Shown: positions 1 through 6,582, numbered from the stretch's first letter. The stretch: 8,086 nucleotides of DNA from Verrucomicrobiota bacterium (GCA_022709995.1 JAKLHU010000076.1:1-8086), one strand, 5' to 3'. Program-made: numbers and translations. Notes: generated by a model from the letters alone, not told the origin.

Positions 1-2171
1 AGGCAGGCATACCAGCCGCCTGCGAACGCATCCCAGTCACGCGCCGCGCCTAAGTCAATCTCCTCAACGCCCATGCCCCAGCGGGCGTTGGTGACTTCAA
101 TCCGGTAGAAGTCGCGCGGGGAATCGATGCAGAGGGTGTAGACCTGGCCGGCCTCGGCCGCAAAGGTGAACGCCTGGTCGAGCCGGAACACGCCGCGGCT
201 GAGGAGATTGCCCTCCTGGTCATAGGCATAGCCCCAGATCATCCCGCCGTACTGGCGCTTGGGAATCAGCTTGACGCCGATGGGGCCCGTCGCCTCCGCG
301 AGGAGGGCCAGCGTCTGCGGCCCGCGCACGCTGTACGGGGTGACCGGACCGGGCGAAGCGATCGCAGCCGGCTTCGCCGACGCGATCTTCGCCGGCGGCT
401 TGGGCAGACCGCTTGTCTTCTGGCTGATGTACAGCGCGTTCTCCGGACTGCTGATGAGACTGATGAACTGGTCGTAGGACACGTCCAGCGAGGATTCGTA
501 CGTATCGGGAATCATCTTCTGCTGCCGCAGATTCCAAAGCAGAAGCGAGAGATTCACCCCGAGACGTTCCAGCCGGAACCGGGCCGACGCGTCCTTGATC
601 TTGCCCAGAGCCGAAGCGTACAACCGCTCGAATTCCGGGAAATTCGCCGCATAGACTTTGCGGAGACGGTCTTGCGAAAGGGTGTACGTTTCCGAGGCGT
701 TGGCGATGAAATAGTCCTTGGTGGCGCGGTCGAGGAGATGGTAGAATTCCTGCATGTCCCCGCTGCCCTCGGCATAGGCGTGGTCGCAGAAATCCTGGAA
801 CAACGCGTCGATGTCGGCCAGCGGGTTCCAGGCGAGCTTGGCCAGCAGGTAATTCGTCACCGCGGCATGGCCCCAGGCGGCGTTGCCATACACGTAGACG
901 CCCTTCATCTGGTTCGACTTGATCCGCGGATACAGGAATTTAAGGATATCGAGGGCGGGGGCGTTGGGCGCTCCGAGCGCATTGGACACGCTGTTGGGCA
1001 GGTCGTAGAACGACAGATTGGCAGTGATTTTCGGCCACTGCGGAAGCAGGCCGTCGAACAATTCCCGGGTCTCGGGGCGGTACAGGGTATAGCCGTAGTC
1101 GAAAGACGGCGCCCAGACCAGGAAGATGTTCGATTCGAGCTGGAACGGCTTGCTCGGCGGATACACATACTGGGCATAGACGTAGCCGGCCAAAAGCTTG
1201 TCCGGGAAACGCGGTTTGACGAGCTTGGCGACTTCATTGTAGAAATAGATGACCGCCGGGGTGACCGACAGTTTGCCCGTCGGGTCGGTTTCGTAGTAGG
1301 ACGTGCACGTCTCGCATTCGCACCAGCCGCCGCCGTCCGACGGCGACAGCGAAAAACAGGTCGACCGCGGATTGCGGGTGAAATAATCGCAGGCGGCTTC
1401 CGCAAACCGGCGGATGGTGCTGGGGTTGGTCTGGCAGAGCTTGTAGTAATCGCCGGACGGCGGCGTGCGCTGGCCGCCGGAAACCATGTACCACTCCGGA
1501 TGCTCGGCAAATTTTTCCGGCGGGCAGGTGTGGATCCAGTTGTGGCCATGCGTCAGGAACAGACTGAAGCCGAGCTTCTGGCGCCAGGACCACCGCTCGA
1601 CCCCGGCGGCGTTCGGCTGGATGTAAGGCAGGCGCCGGTTGAGAAAGCCAGGCGCTTCCACCCGCTCCGTGTCCGGCACGCTGACGGTCGGGCGCCGCGG
1701 CACATAGTCTCCCTGCGGCCCGGGCATCAGCCAGCGCACGCCAAAATAATCTTCCAGGAGGGTGGCCACGCCATTGCGGGTGCCGGCGCTGGTGCCGCCT
1801 TGCGGCGTCTGCTCGTCCTTGCCGGTGTCCGGCCCCAGAATGAACACATCGCCATTCAGGGGTTTGATGCGGAACCCCTCCCATTCCAGGCCGACCGCCG
1901 TCACCCCGGCCGCCGCCGCCGCCCGGGTCGCACCCAGGGAAATCATGGGCTTGGCCGCGGCATGCACAATCGCCAGATTGGCGCCCGTGACCTGCTGGCA
2001 GTACGCCTGCAAGTCCGCCGCCGCTTCACGGACCGACGCCGGGGCGTCTTCCTCGACATGAATGACAAAGGCACTCCGGCCGTCCTTGACCAGATCAAGG
2101 CCGGAGACGGCGCCCGCCGCCAGCACTACCAAGGCGGCAAGAATACTCTGACGACACACTTTCGCTCTCAT
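1..2171 (-). CDS. Secreted DUF4838 (glycosidase-like) protein, C-terminus cut off by window edge
   Basis: I translated this frame by hand: it is open from the ATG at 2171 to the left edge (about 723 residues). The start is fixed by a GGAGGA ribosome site 8 nt upstream and a signal peptide (Arg/Lys-rich start, hydrophobic core about residues 9-22), so the product should be exported. Residues ~45-160 resemble the N-terminal domain seen in GH67 alpha-glucuronidases and DUF4838 proteins, including GTRNGVATLLEDYFGVRWL followed by PGPQGDYVP. Residues ~175-450 look like a TIM-barrel region, with SPSDGGGWCECETC at 276-289 giving a Cys284-x-Cys286-x2-Cys289 motif after an Asp. A further region follows after ~540, with a beta-rich tail in which IEVTNARWGMGVEEIDLG is visible. 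DUF4838 is not biochemically well defined; hydrolysis of a uronic-acid-containing or other glycan is inference. It has its own promoter, so it is probably transcribed apart from the TRAP gene upstream. Confidence 0.88.
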   Translation of the reverse strand, partial: MRAKVCRQSILAALVVLAAGAVSGLDLVKDGRSAFVIHVEEDAPASVREAAADLQAYCQQVTGANLAIVHAAAKPMISLGATRAAAAAGVTAVGLEWEGFRIKPLNGDVFILGPDTGKDEQTPQGGTSAGTRNGVATLLEDYFGVRWLMPGPQGDYVPRRPTVSVPDTERVEAPGFLNRRLPYIQPNAAGVERWSWRQKLGFSLFLTHGHNWIHTCPPEKFAEHPEWYMVSGGQRTPPSGDYYKLCQTNPSTIRRFAEAACDYFTRNPRSTCFSLSPSDGGGWCECETCTSYYETDPTGKLSVTPAVIYFYNEVAKLVKPRFPDKLLAGYVYAQYVYPPSKPFQLESNIFLVWAPSFDYGYTLYRPETRELFDGLLPQWPKITANLSFYDLPNSVSNALGAPNAPALDILKFLYPRIKSNQMKGVYVYGNAAWGHAAVTNYLLAKLAWNPLADIDALFQDFCDHAYAEGSGDMQEFYHLLDRATKDYFIANASETYTLSQDRLRKVYAANFPEFERLYASALGKIKDASARFRLERLGVNLSLLLWNLRQQKMIPDTYESSLDVSYDQFISLISSPENALYISQKTSGLPKPPAKIASAKPAAIASPGPVTPYSVRGPQTLALLAEATGPIGVKLIPKRQYGGMIWGYAYDQEGNLLSRGVFRLDQAFTFAAEAGQVYTLCIDSPRDFYRIEVTNARWGMGVEEIDLGAARDWDAFAGGWYAC

Positions 2172-2226
2172 GGCGTTCTTTCCTCCGTGCAAAAGCTTCC
2201 GTACTCGCATGACATGACACCTCTAC

Positions 2227-2255
2227 AAAATACGCGTCCGAACCGGCATTGTCAA
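2227..2255 (-). promoter_or_regulatory. Sigma70-like promoter of the DUF4838 gene
   Basis: Read on the minus strand, a perfect -35 box TTGACA (2255-2250) is followed after exactly 17 nt by TATTTT (2232-2227), which matches the -10 consensus at 4 of 6 positions. Transcription would start near 2220, giving a leader of about 50 nt ending in the GGAGGA ribosome site. It is the best promoter in the 260-nt gap and makes the DUF4838 gene independently transcribable. Confidence 0.6.
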
Positions 2256-2272
2256 CTGCGCCGCCGACACAG

Positions 2273-2328
2273 TGGACAGTGGACAGTGGACGTTAGTGGA
2301 CTTTAATGGACGTTAGTGGACAGTGGAC
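2273..2328. repeat. Seven-copy TGGAC direct-repeat array
   Basis: The pentamer TGGAC occurs at 2273, 2280, 2287, 2297, 2307, 2317 and 2324, with start-to-start spacings of 7, 7, 10, 10, 10 and 7. Most copies are preceded by G (GTGGAC), and the linkers are either CA-type or GTTA/TTTA-type. On the minus strand it reads GTCCA and lies 18 bp upstream of the -35 box of the DUF4838 promoter. It could be a set of regulator sites or a simple low-complexity repeat scattered through the genome; the sequence alone does not decide. Confidence 0.75.
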
Positions 2329-2348
2329 GTTCGAGCGGCACACGTCCA

Positions 2349-2398
2349 CAAGATTGCCGGAGCATCTTGGTCTGGCGGTCCAGAGCTCCCAGCTCTGG
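2349..2398. repeat. Two adjacent inverted repeats after the TRAP gene
   Basis: The first is CAAGAT (2349-2354) pairing with ATCTTG (2364-2369) around a 9-nt loop. The second is a perfect 8-bp stem, CCAGAGCT (2380-2387) with AGCTCTGG (2391-2398), around CCC. Next to the second, GGCAACCA is repeated directly at 2397 and 2411. They lie 33 nt past the stop of the minus-strand TRAP gene, so they may end or stabilise its transcript. Neither is followed by a T-run on either strand, so they are not classical intrinsic terminators. Confidence 0.55.
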
Positions 2399-2431
2399 CA
2401 ACCAAAATTAGGCAACCAATGGCCGGGTCGT

Positions 2432-3508
2432 TCAGCGCCCGAGCTTGTTGTTGATGAAGACGAGCGCTTCCAGTCCGGGCAGGTTTTTCTGTTTGGCGTT
2501 TTGGGCCCACTGGTCGAAGAGGGGTTCGAGGGCGTCGGCGGCCTTTTTGTTTTCGACCGGGTCGATGGTCGTCACGGTTTTCCCCAGTTCGGTGACGAAC
2601 TGCAGGCCTTCGGCATCGGCGTCATCCCAGGCCTGGCCGTGCTTGGGAATCCATTCCTGGCTGACGTCGGCGATGATTTTCTGGATGTCGGCGGGCAGTT
2701 TTTCCCATGTTTTTTTGTTCATGACGACGAACATGGTGGTGGTGTAGCCGATGGCGGGGATTTTGGTGACGTGCTTGATGACTTCGCCCTGTTTCCAGCC
2801 CTTGAGGGTTTCCATGGGACAGAGGGTGCCGTTGACGACGCCTTTGCGCAAAGCTTCGAAGGTGTCGGGCTGGCTCATGCCGACGGCGCTGGCGCCGAGG
2901 GCGCTGATGACCATGGCGGTGATGCCGGTGCCGCGGATGCTTTGGCCGTGGATGTCGGCCAGGGTCTGGACCGGGTTCTGGGAGGCGAGGAGGCCGGGGC
3001 CGTGGGCATGGGCATAGAGGAAGTGGGTCTGGGCCAGTTCCTGGGGCTGGAAATGGCTGATGAACTCGTTGGCGATGCGGGTGGCGGTTTTGCCGTCGGG
3101 GTAGCCATGCGGCAGATCCAGGCATTCGATCAGCGGGAACAGGCCGCGGGTGTAGGCGAAGCAGCTCATGCCCAGATCGGAGACGCCATTGATGACGCAG
3201 TCGTAGTTTTCGCTGGCGCTGGAGAGGACGGCGCCGGAATAGATGTCGACGACGACGCGGCCCTTGGTCCGGAGTTTGATTTCCTCGGCCCATTGTTCCG
3301 CCAGTTTGGTGTGGATGTGGGTGGAGGGGAAGAAGATGCTGTAGGTCAGGCGGAATTCCGGCCCGTCGCCGCCTTTGCGACAGGCGGCGAAGGCGATGGC
3401 GGCGACGACGATGGCCAGGAGCGGGAGGAGCGCGAGCAGGGTGGCGAGGGTCCGGCGGCGGGGCGGGGGCTGGGCGCCGTGGTTGTCCGTGGCGGTCTTC
3501 GTGTTCAT
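2432..3508 (-). CDS. TRAP transporter solute-binding protein, DctP family
   Basis: This 358-residue protein is the extracytoplasmic binding component of a tripartite ATP-independent periplasmic transporter, a class that captures organic acids including sugar acids. The mature part shows the family pattern: RLTYSIFFPSTHIHTKLAEQWAEE near 53-76, a SGAVLSSASENYD segment at 91-103, and LADIHGQSIRGTG at 183-195, whose Arg192 matches the family's conserved carboxylate-contacting Arg. A segment with MFVVMNKKTWEKLP follows at 259-272. The N-terminus has Pro-Pro-Pro-Arg-Arg-Arg (14-19), a hydrophobic stretch (20-42) and Cys43 in AFAAC, which looks like an imperfect lipobox, so a lipoprotein or anchored protein is likely. 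The ATG at 3508 is chosen because AAAAGGAA lies 8 nt upstream and the signal sequence starts there. The DctQ and DctM membrane subunits are not in the window. The next gene downstream is the DUF4838 protein, 260 nt away. Confidence 0.9.
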   Translation of the reverse strand: MNTKTATDNHGAQPPPRRRTLATLLALLPLLAIVVAAIAFAACRKGGDGPEFRLTYSIFFPSTHIHTKLAEQWAEEIKLRTKGRVVVDIYSGAVLSSASENYDCVINGVSDLGMSCFAYTRGLFPLIECLDLPHGYPDGKTATRIANEFISHFQPQELAQTHFLYAHAHGPGLLASQNPVQTLADIHGQSIRGTGITAMVISALGASAVGMSQPDTFEALRKGVVNGTLCPMETLKGWKQGEVIKHVTKIPAIGYTTTMFVVMNKKTWEKLPADIQKIIADVSQEWIPKHGQAWDDADAEGLQFVTELGKTVTTIDPVENKKAADALEPLFDQWAQNAKQKNLPGLEALVFINNKLGR

Positions 3509-3640
3509 GGCGGGGTTCCTTTTGGCGGCTTGGAGGGCGTTTGCGGTTGTGGAGCCGTGCCGGGGAGGCGTTGGGAAAGGGCGGGTGGAAAGCGTTTGGA
3601 TGTGCTTGCGGTTTGGAGTGGTTGCGGGCGGGGAGGAGGG

Positions 3641-3699
3641 AAGAAAAAAAAGAGACAACACAGTATGGCCGGTCGATCGTCCGGTCAGTCGGTGTTGTC
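3641..3699 (-). terminator. Intrinsic terminator after the isomerase-like gene
   Basis: On the minus strand GACAACAC (3699-3692) pairs perfectly with GTGTTGTC (3661-3654). The enclosed ~30 nt holds a further CCGG/CCGG inner pair around CGATCG. The 3' arm is followed at once by TCTC and eight T residues (3651-3644). It begins 60 nt after the isomerase stop codon and should separate that gene from the TRAP gene. The rest of this 250-nt gap (3509-3640) is pyrimidine-rich on the minus strand and shows no convincing promoter. Confidence 0.75.
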
Positions 3700-3758
3700 C
3701 TGGTTGAGCTTGGCGGCGCCGTTTTTGGGGCGTTTGCGATGGCATGGCCACCGGCAGC

Positions 3759-4613
3759 TCAGATTTTGGCTTTGAGGAAATTGACAGCGGTGCGGATGTC
3801 CGCTTCAGGATTGGTCCCGACCTCGCGTTCGATGGTTAGGTAACCCCGGTAACCTACTTCGGAAAGGGCCGCCAGATAGCGGTCCCAGTCCACTTTTCCC
3901 TCGCCGAGTGGCAGTTCGTTGAACAGTTCGCCGATATTGAGCCCTTCGACGCCGCCTTCGGCAAAAGCGGCATAGACTTGGACGGGGTCGCAGGGCTTGT
4001 ACTGGATGCCGTCCTTGGCGTGCGTGTGGACGATGTGCTTTTTGAGGGCGTGGACGGCCTGGACCGGGTCGTCGTTGAGGACCATGATCAGGTTGGCGGG
4101 GTCGAGGTTGACGCCGACTCCGGGGGAGTTCACCTCGTCGAGGAAGGCCGCCAGGCGCGTTGCCGGTTCCGGGCCGGTTTCGATGGCGAAGGCCACGCCG
4201 CGGCTGGCGGCGTACTGGCCCAGTTCCCGGCAGACCTTGAGTTGGTTGCGGTAGACCGCCGAGTTGCGGTCCGGGGGAACGACGCCGATATGGGTCGTCA
4301 CCACTCGCGTGCCCACGTCGACGGCCAGGTCGACAATCGCCTTCGAACGGCTGATTTTGGCCGCGTTTTCCGCTTCGATCTGGAAGCCATGGCCGCCCAG
4401 GTCGCCGCAGAGGGCGGAGATTTCCAGGCCGGCGTCGCGGACGAGTTGGCGGAACTGGCGGCGGCGGCTGGCGTCAAGGGCTTCGGCCGACATGTCGCCT
4501 TCGACTACATAGACCTGGATGCCGTCGGCGCCAAGTTCACGGGCTTTGCGAACGCCCTCTGGAATAGGCAGGCGAAGTGAGTCCACCATCACGCCGATTT
4601 TGAATTTGGACAT
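3759..4613 (-). CDS. Sugar phosphate isomerase/epimerase-like protein (xylose-isomerase-like TIM barrel)
   Basis: This 284-residue protein has the full length and order of the AP-endonuclease-2/xylose-isomerase-like family, whose members isomerise or epimerise sugars and related polyols using a divalent metal. Visible landmarks are FKIGVMVDSLRL (4-15, first strand), THIGVVPP (107-114), AIETGPEP (143-150), GVNLDPANLI (167-176), HIVHTHAKDG (193-202) and YLTIEREVG (258-266). Likely metal ligands are Glu145, Asp171, His196 or His198, and Glu262. It has no signal peptide and is cytoplasmic. The ATG at 4613 starts at the conserved first strand, although no clear ribosome site precedes it. An in-frame TTG at 4670 would add 19 unlike residues and is less likely. 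The exact substrate cannot be read from the sequence. The gene is divergent from the 448-residue enzyme-like gene, and the two may share a control region. Confidence 0.9.
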   Translation of the reverse strand: MSKFKIGVMVDSLRLPIPEGVRKARELGADGIQVYVVEGDMSAEALDASRRRQFRQLVRDAGLEISALCGDLGGHGFQIEAENAAKISRSKAIVDLAVDVGTRVVTTHIGVVPPDRNSAVYRNQLKVCRELGQYAASRGVAFAIETGPEPATRLAAFLDEVNSPGVGVNLDPANLIMVLNDDPVQAVHALKKHIVHTHAKDGIQYKPCDPVQVYAAFAEGGVEGLNIGELFNELPLGEGKVDWDRYLAALSEVGYRGYLTIEREVGTNPEADIRTAVNFLKAKI

Positions 4614-4647
4614 GGCAACGCGCTCAATAGGGGTAGGGAGGTGATTT

Positions 4648-4663
4648 GGCCGGCACGCCGACC
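4648..4663. promoter_or_regulatory. Imperfect palindrome in the divergent control region
   Basis: GGCCGGCACGCCGACC equals its own reverse complement at 12 of 16 positions. It ends directly before the -35 box of the plus-strand promoter and 35 nt before the start of the divergent isomerase gene. That position would suit an activator of the plus gene or a repressor of the minus gene. In this GC-rich DNA such a palindrome can also arise by chance. Confidence 0.25.
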
Positions 4664-4693
4664 TTGACAAAACTGATGGGAATGTAATTTAAT
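4664..4693 (+). promoter_or_regulatory. Sigma70-like promoter of the 448-residue protein gene
   Basis: A perfect -35 box TTGACA (4664-4669) is followed after 18 nt by TTTAAT (4688-4693), a 5-of-6 match to the -10 consensus, within a locally AT-rich stretch of otherwise GC-rich DNA. Transcription would start near 4700, about 320 nt before the ATG at 5018. On the other strand the same bases read TTGTCA (4670-4665), but no good -10 box follows for the isomerase gene. Confidence 0.6.
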
Positions 4694-4699
4694 GGGGTT

Positions 4700-5017
4700 T
4701 GAAGGGAGTGCAAGTCTCCGGCGCGGGAAAACTCCATCTTGCGGTAACCGGTCACCCATTGAACCTTGAGCCAAAGAGCAGCGCTATTCTTCGCCTGGTC
4801 TCAATCCGGCCTCCGGACGCCGGCGGCAAGATTCCTCCTGGCCAGGCCGGAAAGCCTGGTTATATTAGGGCAGGTGAGAATCCGCTCGATCTGCTTTGTC
4901 GGTTGAGAAGTCGGTCGGCTAGGCTGGCGTCTTCTTCGAACGCGACGTCTTTTCCCACGACGCGTCTTTCTGGGGACGGCCGTGCGCACATGTCTGACAC
5001 AGTAGCAAGGAGAAACC
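4700..5017 (+). other. Long structured 5' leader without a gene
   Basis: No believable coding frame fills this stretch. It holds several possible RNA stems: GGAG/CTCC (4705-4708 with 4716-4719) around TGCAAGT; a near-perfect palindrome GGTAACCGGTCACC (4743-4756, 12 of 14 symmetric); a 10-bp palindrome CCTGGCCAGG (4837-4846); and a clear hairpin CCAGGC/GCCTGG (4842-4847 with 4854-4859) with loop CGGAAA. TATATT at 4861-4866 lacks a partner -35 box. GGTGAGAATCC at 4873-4883 recalls part of the cobalamin riboswitch core. The stretch ends in a good ribosome site, AAGGAG (5007-5012), 5 nt before the ATG. A regulatory leader is plausible; no known riboswitch class can be assigned by eye. Confidence 0.4.
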
Positions 5018-6364
5018 ATGGGAACCACATCGGCCGGCGCCAAGCAGGGAAAGTTGAACTACAAGTTGTTCTGGACTTGGGATCACAGCACGAATTGGGT
5101 GTTGAACACCATCGGGAAGCAGAATTGCGGCGTCGCCAACCATTACACCAAGCGGCCGGACACCTTTGTGCGGGACTACCTGCGCGTCGTCGACTGGAGC
5201 GCGGCCAACGGCATAGACGCCATCGGCATTGTCGGCCTGCTGCGGGACAGCCACGGCGGCTTTGACAGCGCCCGCCGGATCTGCGCCTACGCCCGGGAGC
5301 GCGGGGTGCGGATTTACCTCATTGCCGGCCTGTACGCGTATGGCGGGATATACTATGAAGGCGATTCGCCGCTGTCGCTGGACCGTTTTTTGGCCAACAA
5401 TCCGGACTGCATGGGCCAGGCGCTGGACGCGTCGCCGCAGTACATTAATTTCCGCTTCCCCTACGGCTACAAGAAAGAGCCGGTGGCCTGTCCCTCCAAC
5501 CGCAAAGTCCGCAATTTCGTCCTGGATTCGCTGGACTATTTGTTCATGGTCATTCCCGAGTTGGGGGGCATCCAGATGGAGGCCGGGGATTCGTTTCAGT
5601 GCCTGTGCGAGCGTTGCCGGGCCCGGAGAGCGGACATGCACGGCGGCGAGAAGCGTCTGCCGGCTTTTTCGTTCAGCGACATGGCGGACATTTATCCGGC
5701 GGCGGCCGAGGTGGTGTGGAGCCGTTCGCCGGACGCCTGGGTGATCTGCGAAACCTACACGCACTACATCAACAACAGTGTGTTCAGTGACGTCACCTCG
5801 CCGGCGTTGCAGGCCATGCTGAAAATGCCGGACCAGACCTTCTGGCAGTGGGGCGACCGCAGTTTCGGCCAGCGGGTCTGGACCGAGGCGGACCGTCTTC
5901 CCGAGCCTTTGCGCCGTTTCCGGCATGTGATGCGGGCCCACCACAGCACCCAGTGGGATGGCGGCCGCGGCACCCTGGCGGTGGAGAACATCCGCCAGCA
6001 GTGCCGGCTGAGCTATGCCGCGGGGATTCAAGGCGTGTCTATGTTCGGGGAGACTTCCCCCTTTCACGCCAACACGGAATTCAATTATCTCGCCCTGCAG
6101 TACTTTGCCGACCACCCGATGGATTCCGTCCATTCTTTCGCCGAGCAGGTCATGGCGCCGCGCCTGGGCGGAACCGCGCTGGCCGAGCGCTATCTTGAAT
6201 TGGGTGTCTTGGCCAAGACGCCGGAAAAAATCCCGTCCGCCGTCCGTGAAATCGCCAAAATCATTTCTGGCGTCACGGACGACGACGCTTTGCGGCGGTG
6301 GAATTACCTGGCGTCGTTTCTGAATTCGTACTACTGGGAAAGCGTGCAGGGGCAGAAGGCCTAG
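5018..6364 (+). CDS. Uncharacterised TIM-barrel, glycosidase-like protein with CxCxxC motif
   Basis: This 448-residue protein starts at an ATG with AAGGAG 5 nt upstream. It has no signal peptide or membrane segment, so it is probably cytoplasmic. I cannot name its family. It opens with KLFWTWDHSTNW (15-26), then shows alternating strand/helix elements typical of a TIM barrel: ANGIDAIGIVGLLRD (63-77), ERGVRIYLIAGLYAYGG (94-110) and ELGGIQMEAGD (181-191). Directly after Glu188 and Asp191 comes CLCERC (195-200). The same acidic-then-CxCxxC arrangement is seen in the DUF4838 protein at the left of the window, so the two are probably distant relatives. Other possible active-site acids are Glu245 (VICETYTHY) and Glu345 (FGETSPFH). 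The Trp- and Tyr-rich barrel suggests a glycoside or sugar substrate, by inference. It is divergent from the isomerase gene and convergent with the right-hand glycosidase gene, so it forms its own transcription unit. Confidence 0.88.
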   Translation: MGTTSAGAKQGKLNYKLFWTWDHSTNWVLNTIGKQNCGVANHYTKRPDTFVRDYLRVVDWSAANGIDAIGIVGLLRDSHGGFDSARRICAYARERGVRIYLIAGLYAYGGIYYEGDSPLSLDRFLANNPDCMGQALDASPQYINFRFPYGYKKEPVACPSNRKVRNFVLDSLDYLFMVIPELGGIQMEAGDSFQCLCERCRARRADMHGGEKRLPAFSFSDMADIYPAAAEVVWSRSPDAWVICETYTHYINNSVFSDVTSPALQAMLKMPDQTFWQWGDRSFGQRVWTEADRLPEPLRRFRHVMRAHHSTQWDGGRGTLAVENIRQQCRLSYAAGIQGVSMFGETSPFHANTEFNYLALQYFADHPMDSVHSFAEQVMAPRLGGTALAERYLELGVLAKTPEKIPSAVREIAKIISGVTDDDALRRWNYLASFLNSYYWESVQGQKA

Positions 6365-6397
6365 TCCGAGGCCATTTTAAAAGCACAAGTTGGTTTT

Positions 6398-6439
6398 GCG
6401 AGGGGGAGGAAAGGGCCGTGGTCCTTTCCTCCCCCTCGC
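6398..6439. terminator. Perfect 17-bp hairpin after the 448-residue protein gene
   Basis: GCGAGGGGGAGGAAAGG (6398-6414) pairs perfectly with its reverse complement at 6423-6439 around an 8-nt loop that can close further by two C-G pairs and one G-T pair. It starts 34 nt after the stop codon of the plus-strand gene. No T-run follows on either strand, so it is a terminator-like or transcript-stabilising hairpin rather than a textbook intrinsic terminator. Confidence 0.6.
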
Positions 6440-6462
6440 GCTCCCCCGCCTATTCCTTTCCG

Positions 6463-6511
6463 GCTGAGGTTGTTGCCGCTGCCTCATGGCGGCAGCGGCG
6501 ACAACCTCGGC
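6463..6511. terminator. 21-bp hairpin between convergent genes
   Basis: Bases 6463-6483 (starting GCTGAGGTTG) pair with 6491-6511 (ending ACAACCTCGGC) over 21 positions, with only two G-U wobbles on the plus-strand RNA, around a 7-nt loop. It lies midway between the two convergent stop codons and could block transcription from either side. It has no T-run. Confidence 0.55.
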
Positions 6512-6561
6512 GTCATCCGCGGCCGTTGGCAAAGGCATTTCGGACGACCTCTGCGAGTGCG

Positions 6562-6582
6562 GCGCGGCGGGTTTCGCCGCGC
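6562..6582. terminator. Third hairpin, just past the right-hand glycosidase gene
   Basis: GCGCGGCG (6562-6569) pairs perfectly with CGCCGCGC (6575-6582) around a 5-nt loop. On the minus strand it begins 13 nt after the stop codon of the gene ending at 6596, the usual place for a terminator, but no T-run follows. Confidence 0.5.

Noticed and set aside
672..2306. Plus-strand open frame of 544 codons
   Set aside because: It is antisense to the DUF4838 gene, is rich in Arg, Gly and Ala as expected from a GC-rich complementary strand, matches no recognisable family and lacks a convincing ribosome site.
2273..2328. TGGAC array as a CRISPR array
   Set aside because: Repeats are 5-7 nt with 2-5 nt linkers and no spacer-sized intervals.
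3589..3597. AAAGCGTTT as a LacI/CcpA-type operator upstream of the TRAP gene
   Set aside because: Only the outer AAA/TTT is symmetric, the flanks do not extend the palindrome and there is no nearby promoter to give it meaning.
3509..3751. 81-codon upstream extension of the TRAP protein
   Set aside because: The extension would be coded through the intrinsic terminator at 3641-3699 and place the signal sequence about 100 residues into the protein. The ATG at 3508 has a ribosome site and a proper signal sequence.
2306..3775. Plus-strand open frame of 489 codons
   Set aside because: It is the complement of the TRAP gene and runs through the TGGAC repeat and the terminator; its Gly/Asp/Val-rich translation is a shadow.
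4614..4670. TTG start giving a 303-residue isomerase-like protein
   Set aside because: The extra 19 residues precede the conserved first beta strand and resemble untranslated DNA. The ATG at 4613 gives the usual family length, though neither start has a clear ribosome site.
4861..4866. TATATT as a second promoter -10 box for the 448-residue protein gene
   Set aside because: The -10 match is fair but no -35 box is found at 16-18 nt upstream and the extended TGn motif is out of register.
4919..6133. Minus-strand open frame of 404 codons
   Set aside because: It is antisense to the 448-residue protein gene, which has a good ribosome site and barrel-like motifs; the antisense product shows no domain pattern.
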